Assembly: GCA_020744425.1 (NCBI GenBank)
Contig: JAGMUV010000020.1
Coordinates: 744,001-808,000, forward strand
Direction of reading: 5' to 3'
DNA from: Dactylonectria macrodidyma
Lineage: Eukaryota > Ascomycota > Sordariomycetes > Hypocreales > Nectriaceae
Length of the DNA: 64,000 nucleotides
Part shown: positions 44,691 through 59,077 of the stretch, one piece after another
How the letters are laid out: every line of letters begins with the position of its first letter
How positions within the stretch are numbered: position 1 is the stretch's first letter
Translations under genes and position numbers: made by a program
The notes under the pieces: generated by a model
What the model was told of the DNA's origin: nothing
The model's input: the letters and a program-made list of their open reading frames with translations, nothing else
The model's database searches: none

Positions 44691-45430
44691 GATGATCGTA
44701 CTGATCGGAACTGAGTCTTTAATCCGGACTTCAAGATGGGCGTGACACGTGGTCTTAGTTGAGCGGGAGAATGTATCGGAGTTCTGGGTTCGTATTCAAC
44801 AGCTGATAGATAGATCACGAGATGTATCTAGGCACAGCTCATAGGTGTGGGTTGCCTGGTCGTTCAATCGCCAATGCATGAGCCGGGAAGTTGGATGAAA
44901 TGGATCCTGTTGCTAAAACATGGCTCAATTGTTGAACCGGACCGGGTTTTCATTGTTCCGATCCCTAAATGAGAGCACCGACTTGCTGGCACCAGTGGCC
45001 CTAGTCCATGGAATCATTCCAGACCCGTTTTGAGTATATTGCAGTCGTGAGACTATGGTAGATTTCCCAAAAGAGTACAGTATCAACATTGGATATCTTC
45101 AATATATGCTCCTCTTCCGTGAGTTGGGCTTTGCTTGCCATGTGCCATGTAGAGTGGGTCAATGGACTTCAACAAGGCCAACTACTAGCCGATATTAATG
45201 GCCAAGACATATCTGGAAGGCAGATTCATGGCATAGATGCCAGCTTTGACCTGGCAGCCAGGGAGAAGAGAATATGCTGCTTGGAGAGACGAGAAATGTC
45301 GAGCCATCGACTCTGGGAGCTGACATGCCTTGAACAATATAGAAAGATTGGTAGCACATGATAACACACTTAATTGGCTTGATGCGTTTCCAATAAGCGC
45401 TTGAATAAAACGATGCTGATCTACTGTGAA
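44691..45430. other. intergenic, no gene recognised
   Basis: Upstream region of the transcription factor. ORFs at 45089-45449 on both strands are not recognisable. Confidence 0.45.
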
Positions 45431-45900
45431 TCAAATCATACATCTCCACAGCCAGTAAGCCACATCAGACCATCCTCCAGCGTCTAGGATCTCGTCGTAG
45501 CGAAGGGGTTTGTGGGGCGATGGTAAGGAGGACCCAGAGTAAGCTTCCAGTGGGAACATTTCATAGAGATAATATGTGAAGCCGGCCGCACCAAACGTTA
45601 TTACAGCTGCCATGAATATATCAACATCGGAGGATCCAGCCGTCATGCCTAGATTACAGAAGGCTCGACCTGCACAGCCAAGAGACAGACTGAGGAGAGC
45701 AGCGTCGACTTTGTAGTACTCATGAATGTAAATATTTGCCTCTGTTGTTTTTATTAGCATAAAGTTCAAAAATGTGGGAGAGAAATGACTGGCGGACCTG
45801 GTGTGACTGAGCTCAATTTGGCGAGTTGTATCAGAATATAACGGAAGGGTATGACGCTGATTGCCAATGCGGCCAAAATAATATGCAAGATACCTGTATA
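45431..45900 (-). CDS. 3' part of a probable small multi-span membrane protein
   Basis: Two exons can be joined: 45900-45798 and 45741-45431, intron 45797-45742 (GTCCGC...ACAG, 56 nt). The product has three hydrophobic stretches: YTGILHIILAALAISVIPF, an ALLSLSLGCAGRAF segment and DIFMAAVITFGAAGFTYYLY, then a hydrophilic tail. The 5' end is not resolved. Candidate upstream pieces lie at ~45939-46010 and a possible first exon MAQISINTPTQTQQQAFWMR starts at 47004, but the connecting introns are unconvincing (one would be only 38 nt). It may be a complete gene I cannot splice or a decayed one. Family not recognised. Confidence 0.4.
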
Positions 45901-47290
45901 CTGTTGGGATTGGAAAGTCTAGGAACCCAGGAGCATACTTGTGTCAGCCATTTTGTCGTAGACTTGTTCCTGTGAATAAAACGTAGCTGCTTAAGCGGTG
46001 TATTAATGAAGGACGCGAAGGGCGATGCGTATGATGGATGGTTGCTTGGGAGAAGTTCGCAGGCTGAAATCCACCATGATATACGAACGAAGCCTCTAGA
46101 GCATAACTTAGGTTCACCAATGGTTGACACGACCAAGGTTTGTCCCTGGGAGGTTGGCGCCAACAAGGTCGTCAGGAAGGTGGTAGAGGACACGTGAACG
46201 GGATCAGAGTCACACCTCAGGACCTGAAGGACAGGCGATGCAGTCCGTCCAAACTAGACTTTTCGATATGAGAAATGGAAGTATTGCAGAAAAGCCAGTA
46301 TTGTCCCATGACCACCCCGTGGAGACCAGTGACGCTCGTCTCGTCCCCGCCACGCAATGCTGCCTGCCATAGATGACTGAATATTGGTACGTAAAGATGC
46401 GCTCCACATGATGAAGATTTTTTCCCATGGAAATTCTCATTCCGCCACTGGGTGACGAGAAATAGGTGGCACCTAAAAGTACTCGACCTTGTTGCCTAGA
46501 GATAAAAGTAACGATACTAGCCATTCTGTCCTCAGTGCGGACATGGCTGACGGATGTGTAGTGTCATTTTTAGCGACCATTAGGCCTCGTAGTTAAATGG
46601 AGGGAAAGTCTTTACAAAATCGTAGCCACTATGAGTGGAGGAACACCTTGAATATCGTCGGGGCAGCCTACCATACTAATTTGGATAAGAAAGCTAGAAG
46701 AATAGACGATAGAGGCTGACGTCAAAGAGGAAATGATGGAGCAAGAAGCGGCAGCGAGCGCAGTGGTGGGCCAGGCCATCGGCTTCAGCGGCTAGCCTCG
46801 ATTTAGGACGCAAAGGGCATTCGTGGGCGCTAGATCTAGAAGACTCAGATCGCTCACCTTGGACATAGCAGTGCAAATAGGGGGGGATGAAGCGAGAGCA
46901 TAATTCGTGATGAGGGGGTTTTGAAGGAAGCTACTCACTTCCGTTGCGCATCCAGAAGGCTTGCTGTTGGGTTTGTGTCGGGGTATTTATCGATATTTGA
47001 GCCATGGCTATGACGTTCCTAATTTGGGGAGACGATTGGCGATGGCAGGCCCGACAGGGATGGTTGGATGATAGGGTGTTAATTATCTGTCCGGGAAGAA
47101 TACGCAGCCCGATGCAGAAACAGTTGTTGCCGATCTCCTAAACTTTGACAACCGAGAGTACATTCGTCGAAGTTTAATTTGTATCATGTCACAGAGCAAG
47201 CATCAAAGTGGGTATCGACGGATAAGTATAAGCGCTCAAGTATTCATCGCTTGGATATCTAGAAATTGCTGTACATGATCCCTTTTTACA
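45901..47290. other. unresolved region, possibly 5' exons of the membrane protein
   Basis: ORFs at 45831-46193, 46210-46524 and 46694-46876 (minus) do not show known domains. An exon-like start MAQISINTPTQTQQQ at 47004-46937 followed by GTGAGT may belong to the gene at 45431-45900. No other signal. Confidence 0.35.
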
Positions 47291-48607
47291 TCAAATACCC
47301 GTTGTCCGTCGAAAGTCTTTCTGGACTCGAATGCCCTGCAAGGGAATCTCGTCGCCGCTGTCATCCCCCCTGTCGGTATTGGACTTGTAGCTCTTGACCG
47401 TAAACTCGAAGCCTTTGACATCCGGCCTCAAATCATCCACCCCAGGCGTTCCCCTCCCCGACTGACCTAACCCATCCGACCCGTTGTCATCTGGTAGTCG
47501 ATAAAACACATCTCCCCTTGCGTTGGGCTCGGAAGTTGGCGCCGGTCGTGCTTCGACATCCTGTCGTGAGTCTACCCCGTTGCTGAAGGCGGAATGGTCC
47601 GTTTTGGATCGGGATGCTGAGCCACGCACTGTCCCAGCCAGAGCTTGGAGACCGGTGTATCGTATGAAGATCCGCAAGACTGGCAGCATGGTGGGGAGGC
47701 AGGCGGATATGATGCCTGCAGACATCTCAATGGCGGTCCAGCCTACGGTCGGGGCGAGGGTATAGGTCGGGTCGTTGGCATCGTAGGTAAAGAGGACGCT
47801 GGTTCGGTATGCAGAAGCAAAGACGACGCTGGGGAAAACCGTAAGCAGATGCCTCGAGGGAAGGCCACAAGAGACGGAAAGGCAACGTACAAGAATCCAA
47901 GGCCAAAGGCAACCATGAGACCAATCTTCTCCGACTTGCTCAGCTGCAACCTCCAGATCGGCCGGAGGGGCAGCAGCAAAATGACAATGTCGGTAAAGAT
48001 GGTGGATGCAGCGTTGGCGATCCACGTGCCAACCTGGTTGATGCAGTGGCCCGGCAGCTCGGGGTACCAGAGCTTCTCGACGGGGACGCAGATGAAGACG
48101 AAGAGGAAGGTGATGGTGACGACCCAGCACATGACGAAGGTGCCGACGATCCAGGCCATGCGCTTGAAATAGGGCACGCGGAAGATGCGGTAGTACATGA
48201 GCAGCAGGCTCAGCTTGGTCCAGCCCAGGTTGAAGGCGTACAGGATCTCGGCTACGACGAGCCATTTGGCCATCATGACAATGTCGTCCATCTCGACGAG
48301 GTCGGCGTGCAGGCCCATGCCGCACGCGTACATGGCGAAGATGAAGCCGACGACGGCCAGGTTCCAGCCCTTGAGGCCACTGTCAGCGAGGGTTTGTCCA
48401 TGCAGTCGTGCAGAATTGACTCACCATGGAGAATAGAAGAACCCAGTCGTCCCACCATAGTTTCTGGCCTTTGAGATGGCGGCTGACGAGGCGCAGGCCG
48501 ACGCAGGTCAGAGCCAACACCGTCATGGAGATGACGACCTGCATGGTCCACGGCTGGATGTTGTGCGGGTCGTAGCCCGGTAGGCCCGGGAGCTGAGACT
48601 CTGCCAT
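47291..48607 (-). CDS. fungal rhodopsin-domain (PTH11-like) integral membrane protein
   Basis: Exons 48607-48425, 48369-47891 and 47828-47291; introns 48424-48370 (GTGAGT...CTGAC...AAG, 55 nt) and 47890-47829 (GTACGT...CAG, 62 nt); 399 aa, phases consistent. Seven membrane segments can be drawn, from IQPWTMQVVISMTVLALTCV to VGWTAIEMSAGIISACLP. Family landmarks include RLVSRHLKGQKLWWDDWVLL, KLSLLLMYYRIF, HCINQVGTWIANAASTIFTDIVILLLP and the PTVGWTAIEMSAG motif of the fungal rhodopsin-type domain. The ~110-residue C-terminal tail is hydrophilic and Ser/Asp-rich, likely cytoplasmic. Relatives include PTH11-type receptors used for surface or host sensing in plant-pathogenic fungi, but this lacks an extracellular CFEM domain. 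Ligand unknown. Confidence 0.87.
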
Positions 48608-50314
48608 TGCTGCGAGGGTCGACCTTGCAGTCTGTTTCTGCGAGAGTGAGGGATTGAGAATGAGAGAGGGTAGCGTGTTGGTTGAAGCCAGAATCCCAAG
48701 CTTCAGTTCAGTTCACGGCTGGCCCGGACAACATTTCGTCGACGACGACGTTCGAGACAGGGAAAAATGTCTGCATTATTATGCGGCCCCGGGGAGGCCA
48801 AGAGCTTCTTGACGCAGCATCCTGGGCTGGCATGTCACCAAAAACCCAACTCCATTAGCAAATGCCGATCTCAAATTTGTGGGTTCCGTTGCCACAAGCG
48901 TTGCAATCCGACCCATTCGACCCAGTCAGGGGAGCCTTCCGGTGACAACGCCAAGCCAGTGGACTGGGAGCTTGGACAAGGGGAAAAAATTTTCGGGGCT
49001 CCAAACTGAGGCAGTTGAATGCCGGATTCGGAGGGGCAATAGCGCGGGCTTTATTGAGCTGTGGCATGAGGCGGAAAACATGACTGTTATGCATCATCGG
49101 GTATCTAGAAAAGGGTAACTGTTCTTGAAAGAATGCGGACAGTCAACTCTGCAGGCATTGAAAGAGAACGGAATGCACAATTGTGGGGTTCGTTACCAAT
49201 CCGGACCCCAGCCGGCTTCACAGGCTCAAGGAGGACCGTTTCGGCGAACAAACCCTGGTCGAAGGAAGAAATGCCCGAGCCTCGGTACTGGTTCCGGAGC
49301 AAAGATTCCAGGGATTGGTGGCATGATTCAACGATGCAGGTGATTTTTTCCTTTCTTTCCTTTCTTTCCTTTCTTTCCTTTCTTTCCTTTCTTTCCTTTC
49401 TTTCCTTTCTGTCGGGTTCTTGTTTCATCGCCGGGTTGCGCGTGGCGAGTGTGCGTGACATGCAGGTACAGCGGAGAGAGGTATGCGGCAGTGATGAACA
49501 AGTCCCGAGTCTAAGATGATATGATAGACAAAGTGTCACTCTATTCCGTAGACAGCACAAGCTCCAGACTAAACTGTTGATCTCGACGCCCAATCCAATC
49601 CCAACGGTCCGGTCCGCTATTCAACAGCCCACCGCCTCAAACGTGGAGTCTACCATAGCTCCCGGGTCTTCGTCATCCAGACCCGTCGACTCAAGTCCCG
49701 TTTCATGAAAGCCTCATTCGGGGGGAAGGAAAAAGGACAATCCCGTGTGTACATTCCATTCCGCATTGTGCAACCCCTTTCCGCATTGCCACCACACTGT
49801 CTACTATGTACTGTGCCCGTCCAGGGCTTGCATTAGCTAGGCCAATGGTTTGGCGCCAAATTCGGTCGTCTGTCTCGTTAGAGCCTTGATCTACGCACCA
49901 TGTCACTCTGAACCGGTCTCCGTCTCCACATCCCCGTCTCCACCGAGTCAGTTCAGTCATCAGTTCCCACAGTGACCTGGGCAGACCTGTAACACCAGCT
50001 TGTCACCAAGACTCCCATAGCCTCATACTACGAATAGTGCGGAACGGCGGCGTCCCCAATGGCCCGGGGTTTGTCTTTGGCGATCCACAAAGCGGCCTAT
50101 CCGTTGTTTACATACCTAGTCGGCTCACCTTGACGCCGACCGCCTGGGTTTCCCTTTGCCATTTCCCCCTCGCCTCGCTCTCTCTTTTAGCTGCATTTTT
50201 ACGTCTTTCCCGCATTTAACCTTCTCCCATCATCTCCCACTTGTTCTACCTAACGCGGAAACACGGCATAAAAAGCAAAATACATGCATACATACAAATA
50301 ATTAACCCCTCGAA
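48608..50314. other. intergenic with a minisatellite
   Basis: About 1.7 kb between divergent genes. Contains the CTTTC-rich minisatellite at 49352-49410. ORFs here are low-complexity or random. Confidence 0.45.
49352..49410. repeat. 9-bp minisatellite (TTTCTTTCC)n, about 6.5 copies
   Basis: Perfect head-to-tail copies of TTTCTTTCC. On the minus strand it would encode repeating Lys-Glu-Arg, but no gene is evident. Strand asymmetry is extreme (all pyrimidine). Confidence 0.9.
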
Positions 50315-51373
50315 ATGGCAGCTACAACCACCATCAAAGTTCCCCACCTCGGAGGCATCACGGCCGGCTACCGCGTGTCCGGTGACGCCATCGACGCCAG
50401 CAAGCCCACGCTGGTGTTGGTCAACTCCATGTGCACCACGTCGTCGCTCTTCAACGCCCAATTCGAGAGCAAGACGCTGACCGATGCCGTCAACTTGCTC
50501 GCCATTGAGCCTCTTGGCCATGGCGCCACAAGCAGTCCCGTCGAGCACTTTACCTACTGGGACTCAGCCTGGATGTCGCTCCAAGTCATGGAAGCCCTGG
50601 GCGTCAAGAAGGCCTTTGCTCTGGGCACCAGTGCGGGAGGTTGGATCGTCGCCCGGATGGCTCTCCTTGCCCCCGAAAAGGTACTGTCCCTCTAAACACC
50701 GAGTCCACCACTCCGGCTAGAGTTTGGGGCTCAGTTCCACAAAATAGCAGCTAAGGCAAAACTGACATGTCACTTTGTAGATCATCGGACTCCTCCCACT
50801 AGGTACGTCCATGGACTACGAGTCAGCCGCGTCCCGGGAAAAGGGCTGCTGGGACCCCAAGACCAACCTCATCTCCTTCTACGAGTCGTGGGACAGCGCA
50901 GAGCCAACCCCAGACTTTGTCGTCGACGATGTCTGGCGAGGGCTTGTCGCTTCGGCCGGATTCGGCAGCGCTCCCGCCCCGGAGACCTTGTCGTTCTGGG
51001 ACGCCACTCTCAAGAGCGTCTACAGAGGCGACGAGGGCCGCAAGAAGCTGAGAATGGCCGTCGCCAATCTCTTCGAGCGAGACGGACTTTTGCTTCGTCT
51101 GAGGGATATCAAGTGCCCCGTCTACTGGCTTCAGGTGAGCCATTCCTTGCTATGTGTGCTACCATCGTTTGAGCATGTACTAACAGCCAATGTTTCTAGG
51201 GCTCTGAGGATCCTGTCTTCGGTGTGACAGTGCCCACCGAGCACATCAAGCTATTCACCTCGTCTCCAGAGGCTACCTTGACTTTTGTTGAGGGCGGCGG
51301 CCACTATCTGAGCGCGACCAACCCCAAGGAGATTGAGGAGGCTATATTGAAGATTGTTAGCAAGTACGCGTAA
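50315..51373 (+). CDS. alpha/beta-hydrolase
   Basis: Exons 50315-50680, 50781-51134 and 51200-51373; introns 50681-50780 (GTACTG...TAG, 100 nt) and 51135-51199 (GTGAGC...TAG, 65 nt); 297 aa with in-phase joints. The fold is complete: TLVLVNSMCTTSSLF, LLAIEPLGHGATS, the nucleophile elbow ALGTSAGGW (Ser106), the acid region YWLQGSEDPVFG and catalytic His in EGGGHYLS. No signal peptide, so cytosolic. It resembles uncharacterised fungal alpha/beta-hydrolases; esterase, lactonase or thioesterase activity is possible. It is unrelated in detail to the frameshifted hydrolase at 31547. The 1.7 kb upstream is shared with the rhodopsin-type gene, without an obvious functional link. Confidence 0.85.
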
Positions 51374-53886
<2,513 letters not shown>

Positions 53887-54438
53887 TCTACAGTAGTGCA
53901 ACCGTACTTCTTGCATATATTAGTCAAACGTGTGTACATATAACTATTAAGAATATTTGAGGTCGATTATTTCCAGATGTTACGTGATGAGTGGTGAACC
54001 TGGAGGTCGCATTAGACAGATGGCCTGGTGAAGTATGATTATTGATAGTAAATTGGTAGATCAATCGTGTTAGTGGCAGTTAAGATGAGCACAGAATATC
54101 AGTTATAAGGGAATATTTGACACTAATTAGCGATGGTCGTTGAGTAGCTGGGCTGTGTGATCCGAAGTCACAGATGGAAAACTTGGTCAAGTAATTCAGT
54201 ACTCAATTTTGTTACTCTGATGCTACATGTAAAAATGAGTGAATGCCAAGGCTAGAAGCAAATCCTCATGCATTACAATTTCCTCCCGCGCTCAACCGGA
54301 AAAAAAGGAAAAGAGAAAGAATGGTGACAATTTTGGGAATCTCCTCCATAGACCATGCACTCCACCGATTGTCATTCCAATCGACCGGATGCTGATTGAG
54401 CGTACTCAAGCCCTATTTTGAAGATGGAGATCCATCAA
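53887..54438. other. intergenic between convergent genes
   Basis: 3' flanks of the GH53 and HSP20 genes; no coding signal. Confidence 0.5.
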
Positions 54439-55038
54439 TTAATTGACGGTAATGCGTCGAGATTCGTATTTCTTGGCCTTTGGCACCGTGATGCTCAAGA
54501 TGCCGTCCTTGAAGGTGGCAGTGACGGAATCCTGGTCGACCTGTGTGGGGAAGGAAAAGGTGCGGGAGAACTCTCCAATGGAGCGCTCGGTGACCCAGTA
54601 CTTGGCCTTGTCGACGGGCTTTTCCTGAGGCTGGGCCTTTTCGACCTGCTTAGACTCGTTGTTTTCGTCTTCGACGGTCGCCTTGTGAGACTCGCTCTGC
54701 GCATCGGCGTCTTTGATAGCCTCGACAGAGGAATTCTCAATAAGACCCGAGGAGGGCGCATTAGAGTAGGAGCGCTCAGTCTTGCCGTGGATAAGCATCG
54801 TCTGCGGCTCGGTGAACTTGATGTGGACGTCCTCCTTCTTCATGCCCGGGAACTCGCCGTGCAGCTCAAAGGCGTTCTGGGTCTCGCGGATGTCGAAGTT
54901 GGGTTGCCATGTTGGAAGGGCGGTGCGACGACCGGGGCCCTCGGGGGAGTAGTGATTGTTGAATTCGTCGAGGAGACGGAAGAGGGGAGAGAAGGAGGCG
55001 TCCGAGTTGGAGGAGAGCTTGAAAGGAACAAAGGCCAT
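54439..55038 (-). CDS. small heat-shock protein (HSP20/alpha-crystallin, Hsp30-like)
   Basis: Single exon, 199 aa. The alpha-crystallin domain starts at WQPNFDIRETQNAFELHGEF and FPGMKKEDVHIKF, is interrupted by a ~55-residue acidic/Gln-rich insert (~residues 95-145), and resumes at YWVTERSIGEFSRTFSFP to TATFKDGILSITVPKA, the conserved closing strand. This split architecture is typical of filamentous-fungal Hsp30 proteins. It acts as an ATP-independent holdase that keeps misfolding proteins soluble. A TATAAAAAGG box and two nTTCnnGAAn-type heat-shock elements lie upstream, so heat induction by HSF is likely. The last residues KKYESRRITVN take the place of the usual C-terminal I-x-I/V anchor. 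Confidence 0.94.
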   Translation of the reverse strand: MAFVPFKLSSNSDASFSPLFRLLDEFNNHYSPEGPGRRTALPTWQPNFDIRETQNAFELHGEFPGMKKEDVHIKFTEPQTMLIHGKTERSYSNAPSSGLIENSSVEAIKDADAQSESHKATVEDENNESKQVEKAQPQEKPVDKAKYWVTERSIGEFSRTFSFPTQVDQDSVTATFKDGILSITVPKAKKYESRRITVN

Positions 55039-55170
55039 TTTGGTGGTTGTGAGATGAGATGTGATGGTTGTTGGTGGTTGTTGGTTATTATTGAGTAGAG
55101 GTGTTGAGGCTGGAATGCTTGAGTCTGATTGAAGTGTGTTTGAATGAAGAATCTACGGAGGATGTCAAGG

Positions 55171-55181
55171 CCTTTTTATAA
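55171..55181 (-). promoter_or_regulatory. TATA box of the HSP20 gene
   Basis: Reads TTATAAAAAGG on the minus strand, about 135 bp upstream of the ATG at 55038. Strong match to a canonical TATA element. Confidence 0.75.
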
Positions 55182-55223
55182 TTCGCCTGGAAATGAGGAA
55201 TATGTATAGTGGTTTCGTCTATA

Positions 55224-55231
55224 TTCTAGAA
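55224..55231. promoter_or_regulatory. heat-shock element TTCTAGAA
   Basis: Palindromic TTCnnGAA core ~45 bp upstream of the TATA box, followed by a further TTC at 55244-55246 with loose HSE spacing. Expected binding site for heat-shock factor. Confidence 0.65.
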
Positions 55232-55313
55232 TGCTAACTAGAGTTCCGTGATGATGCTGCCTTACAGCTTCGGTGTTGTGCTCGTTGATGCTGTTGGCCG
55301 CTGGAAGTGCGTG

Positions 55314-55321
55314 GAATTTTC
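55314..55321. promoter_or_regulatory. second heat-shock element GAATTTTC
   Basis: GAAnnTTC core ~280 bp upstream of the HSP20 start, with several further GAA triplets in 55336-55369. Confidence 0.5.
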
Positions 55322-56571
55322 CACCCAATGCTGTGTGGAACGAGACAGAATTACAGCGAACTAGAGAGAATTACAGGGAGCATCGGGAGATTCTACAGTG
55401 GGTGGACCCACAGCCCCTCCGCTAATTCTTGGGATTGGCGGATGGCGACGCACGATGCGATAAGTGGCCCGTGCACGAAGGAGTGGCATGATGGATGGAA
55501 ACTTGGTAATGGCATCATGACCCGGACAATTCGCGATGCGCTCGTGGATCCGTGGAAGATTCTACTAAATGCATGGATCATGCGACTGACGACGCGTTTC
55601 TCTGTGAGTTGTCTTGCGACATCGTAGCCATGGAATGGAAGCTCTTGGAGAGTCCGAGACCATTGGAGATTGTTGGAAGCGTCGGCATGTCCTACCCTGC
55701 CGTGATCAACAAAGCTCTGCGTTAATCCTGCTCTCAACAAGAACCTTACCATAGGGAAACCTTTGGCCTTTCATGGACATCTCTAGAAAGGTGACGACAA
55801 CGCTCGTAACTGAAGCCGTTCCAGCCAACCATGGTACCTTTACTCACCCTGTATGTATTGATCTAATTTTCGTCGGGCTCCGATCAAGCAGTTCACATGA
55901 TCTCATCATGTCAAACTACGTCACACTAGATATTCATTTGTCAACCACAAAATGGCGCCCTCTTAACGATCTTGCTTGCTTCTTGATTTAGCCACGGGCG
56001 AAGGTTGTATTTGGATATTGATCGGTAATATGTAAGTAGAAATGGTCATGCGAGGTGAATTCATATCTGAGTCCTCCTTATGATGCTCAACAAACTATGT
56101 GACGTAGACGTTGTCAATTGAATGTCTTTAGTTAGTCAGTAAGGGTGAAACACAGACTTGATATTAAATAGAATGCCATGCCGTAATTGTAAGGTTTGTC
56201 TCCGAGTTTTGCCTCGCTCCTCTCTCATGTGTTCTTCCCCTTTAGGCGGTTAAGGAATAATTTTTCAATGCTTGGCAACCTCTTGTTATTAGTGATGATG
56301 AGCTTACTGAAATGATCGGCTTCTTTTCTCCCCACGCTGGCTAGCATCCTTATTCTTCACCAATAGAATGTCATGTCAGCGACGCTGGAAAAGCGCATGC
56401 CAGCAGCTACTTGGGGGCCGTCTGGCTGTGTAGCCTTACGGGATTTAGGCAACACCACGCCAGCCACAATAGACCGTGAATATGAAGTCAGCGTCTACGA
56501 CCCGTGGCTGATATGTTGGTCTCTATCCCCATCATCATTCCCCCTTGTCAATCTCATGAACATTTACAATC
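55322..56571. other. intergenic, no gene recognised
   Basis: About 1.2 kb, including the far upstream region of HSP20 and the promoter of the HET gene. Short ORFs only. Confidence 0.45.
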
Positions 56572-59077
56572 ATGGATTCAAACACAGCAATGCACGACCA
56601 ACTCTCATCAGAGCCCTCACTCAGCCAAAGGCTCCAACGCCTGACAATAGAAAACGGCACCATCTGCTCCTTCTGCCATGAATCATGTTCTCAGCCTCCC
56701 CCAACCGACACGCCATGTCGCAAGCGCGCGCTGTCCGAACTCGTCGACGCAGCCCGCTTCTGCGGCTACTGTGCGCTGTGGATGCGCTCACTCGAAGCCT
56801 CGGCAAACGCCATCATGATCGAAGACGGCCAGGACGCGGCGTTGCGGGCGCATCCGCTGACGCAGAGCGAGGTACCGCCGGAAGACATCGAGCTGGAATA
56901 TATCAATGTGCACGATTGGATCGATGGCGGCATTGAACAGCGAATTGCATGGCCGCACTGGGGGACGATTTGGGCGACGCTTGATTTGGTGCCGGCGAGA
57001 GGTGAGTGAATAACATCTGGTCACTGTAAAGATGCTGGCCAATTGACAAGAGTGTATAATTCCAGACTCATCGATTATCAACCTCGGACGTCTGAATATT
57101 TCAGATCAGTCAGATACCGTATGGAATGGCATAAAATTTTGGATCACCGAATGCAGCTCTCATCACACCAACTGCCGCCTGGAGAGAAACACAGTGCAGA
57201 AACCGACCCGGCTGCTGCATCTGGGCTCGCCCTCAAGTCCTATGGAGGTTCGACTTGTCGAAGGCAAAAGCATCCCGAGCGGTACTGAATATCTGACACT
57301 GAGCCACTGCTGGGGCCATGTCCAGCCGCTGCAGCTGACAAGCCAGACCATCGGCGAATTCAAAACCTCGCTTCCCGTAGAGAAACTGCCCAAGACGTTT
57401 CTGCAGGCTTGCCACGCGACTCGAAGACTTGGCCACGAGTATCTCTGGATCGACTCGCTCTGCATCGTACAGGACGACCCGGGGGACTGGGCGCTGGAGG
57501 CGGGCCGGATGGCCTCAATCTACGGCAACTCGTTTCTCACCATCGCAGCAGCAGCCGCCGAAGACGCCACCCAGGGCCTCTTCTACCCCCATAACGAGCG
57601 CAATACAGACGCATGGCTACCCGCACTCATCCACCGATCCTGGGGCGGGCCATTTTCGGGCGACTTCTACGTGTGCGACTACCGCTCCTGGTGGACTCAA
57701 CTCGGCGACGCACCACTCCACCGTCGCGGCTGGGCATGTCAAGAGCGCATGCTCTCACCGCGAGTGCTACACCTGGGTCTCGAGCAAGTAGCCTTCGAGT
57801 GTCCATCCATGACGGCCTGCGAGAGGCTGCCATATGGCGATCTGGGCCATATCATGGCCCAGTTGGGCGGGCCGGGCAGCCGTGTGAAGCGGTTTTTGGA
57901 CCTGGAGTGGGAGGGCGGGAATAGACTGAGCGAGGTGAATGTGTTGCTGGAGTGGAACGAGCTCGTGAGGAATTATGCGAGTAGGAGGTTTACGGTTGAG
58001 ACGGATAAGATGGTGGCTTTGACGGGGGTTGTGGATTCGTTTGAGAGACTGTTTCGTCTGGCTATGCAGTCTGAGGCCTCACAAGCCCAGCATGCTGATA
58101 TAACTTCCAAGCCGAAGGAGGATCCCAAAGAAGTAGGCGGGCAAAATCTCCAGCGGTCCGAGGAGTCACAGCGTGGAGGCAGTGATGGCGATACGTCTCG
58201 CAAACCAGAGCGACATCTCAAAGAAGCAGACGATCAAAATCTCCCGCAGTCTGGGGAGACACAGACCAACGACAATGCCTCACAAGAACTGAAGCAGGAT
58301 CCCACAGACTCACATCAACAAAGCCTCTTCTTAGGCGGTCTCTGGAGACCCCGAATCGAGATGCAGCTCGCCTGGCGCGCAACCTCCAAAGTCCAATCCC
58401 ACCAACTTAGCGGCAACGCACCCCCCGGATTCGGCACTCGGCCTCGATCCTATATCGCCCCTTCATGGTCCTGGTGCTCGCTCAACAACGCCCCCGTCGA
58501 GCCGCAGCAGTCGAACCCGGTCGACCTGCCCTTGACCAAAGTCCTCGACGTTACTATTAACCCGACGCCGCAGGTAGAAGAAGGCACCTGCTTCAAGTAC
58601 TGCTGCGCTCCTGGGTCGAGTCTTCGTCTGCGGTGCTCGCTAGTCCCCGTGCGGGGCTACGGCGCAGAGGGCGGGATATTACTGCCGAGTTTCGACGGTG
58701 GCGAGGCGAAGCAGCTCGAGAGCAGAAACTACTGGGACGCGTCGTTCGACGACGAGGCGTCCAAGGCGGAGCTGTCGTGTCTCGTACCCACATTTGTCGA
58801 CATGAGTCGCGTCACGAAGCCGGTCCACGGGCTGATTCTAGAGCTGCATCTCAACGAGGACAGCGGTGAAAAGTACTTTACACGTCTGGGGGTGTTTGTA
58901 CTGGATGATTTGAGGGATGCGAAGAAGATGTGGGACTCGGCGGGTGAGTTTGACAGGTCTAATGCGGAGAGGCATGTAGATGCTCCTCTTCATGACGGGA
59001 TCAACCGGCTTGCAGAGGATGGGCGGTCGTACACTCAGGAAGATGGTGTCTTACAGCATGTGATTGATATTCAGTGA
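56572..59077 (+). CDS. HET-domain (heterokaryon incompatibility-type) protein
   Basis: Exons 56572-57001 and 57066-59077; intron GTGAGT...TTCCAG (64 nt); 813 aa. The N-terminus has paired cysteines (CSFCHESC, CGYC) seen in many HET proteins. HET-domain landmarks: YLTLSHCWG, LPKTFLQACHATRRLGHEYL, WIDSLCIVQDD, DWALEAGRMASIYGNSFLTI and RGWACQERMLSPRVLHLG; all three conserved HET blocks are present. Residues ~500-560 are a hydrophilic, low-complexity linker with an imperfect repeat (KPKEDPKEVGGQNLQRS / KPERHLKEADDQNLPQS). The C-terminus returns to SYIAPSWSWCSLN and a globular region. HET domains trigger a cell-death reaction in non-self recognition. No STAND or sensor domain is attached, so its partner must be encoded elsewhere if it is part of an incompatibility pair. 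Confidence 0.92.

Noticed and set aside
43334..48607. Secondary-metabolite cluster around the Zn2Cys6 factor
   Set aside because: No polyketide, peptide or terpene synthase, P450 or tailoring genes nearby.
49105..49593. 162-aa minus ORF with repeating KER
   Set aside because: Created by a 9-bp minisatellite; no domain either side.
54418..55098. 226-aa + strand ORF
   Set aside because: Antisense to the HSP20 gene; composition (Gly/Leu/Arg) is an artefact of the opposite strand.
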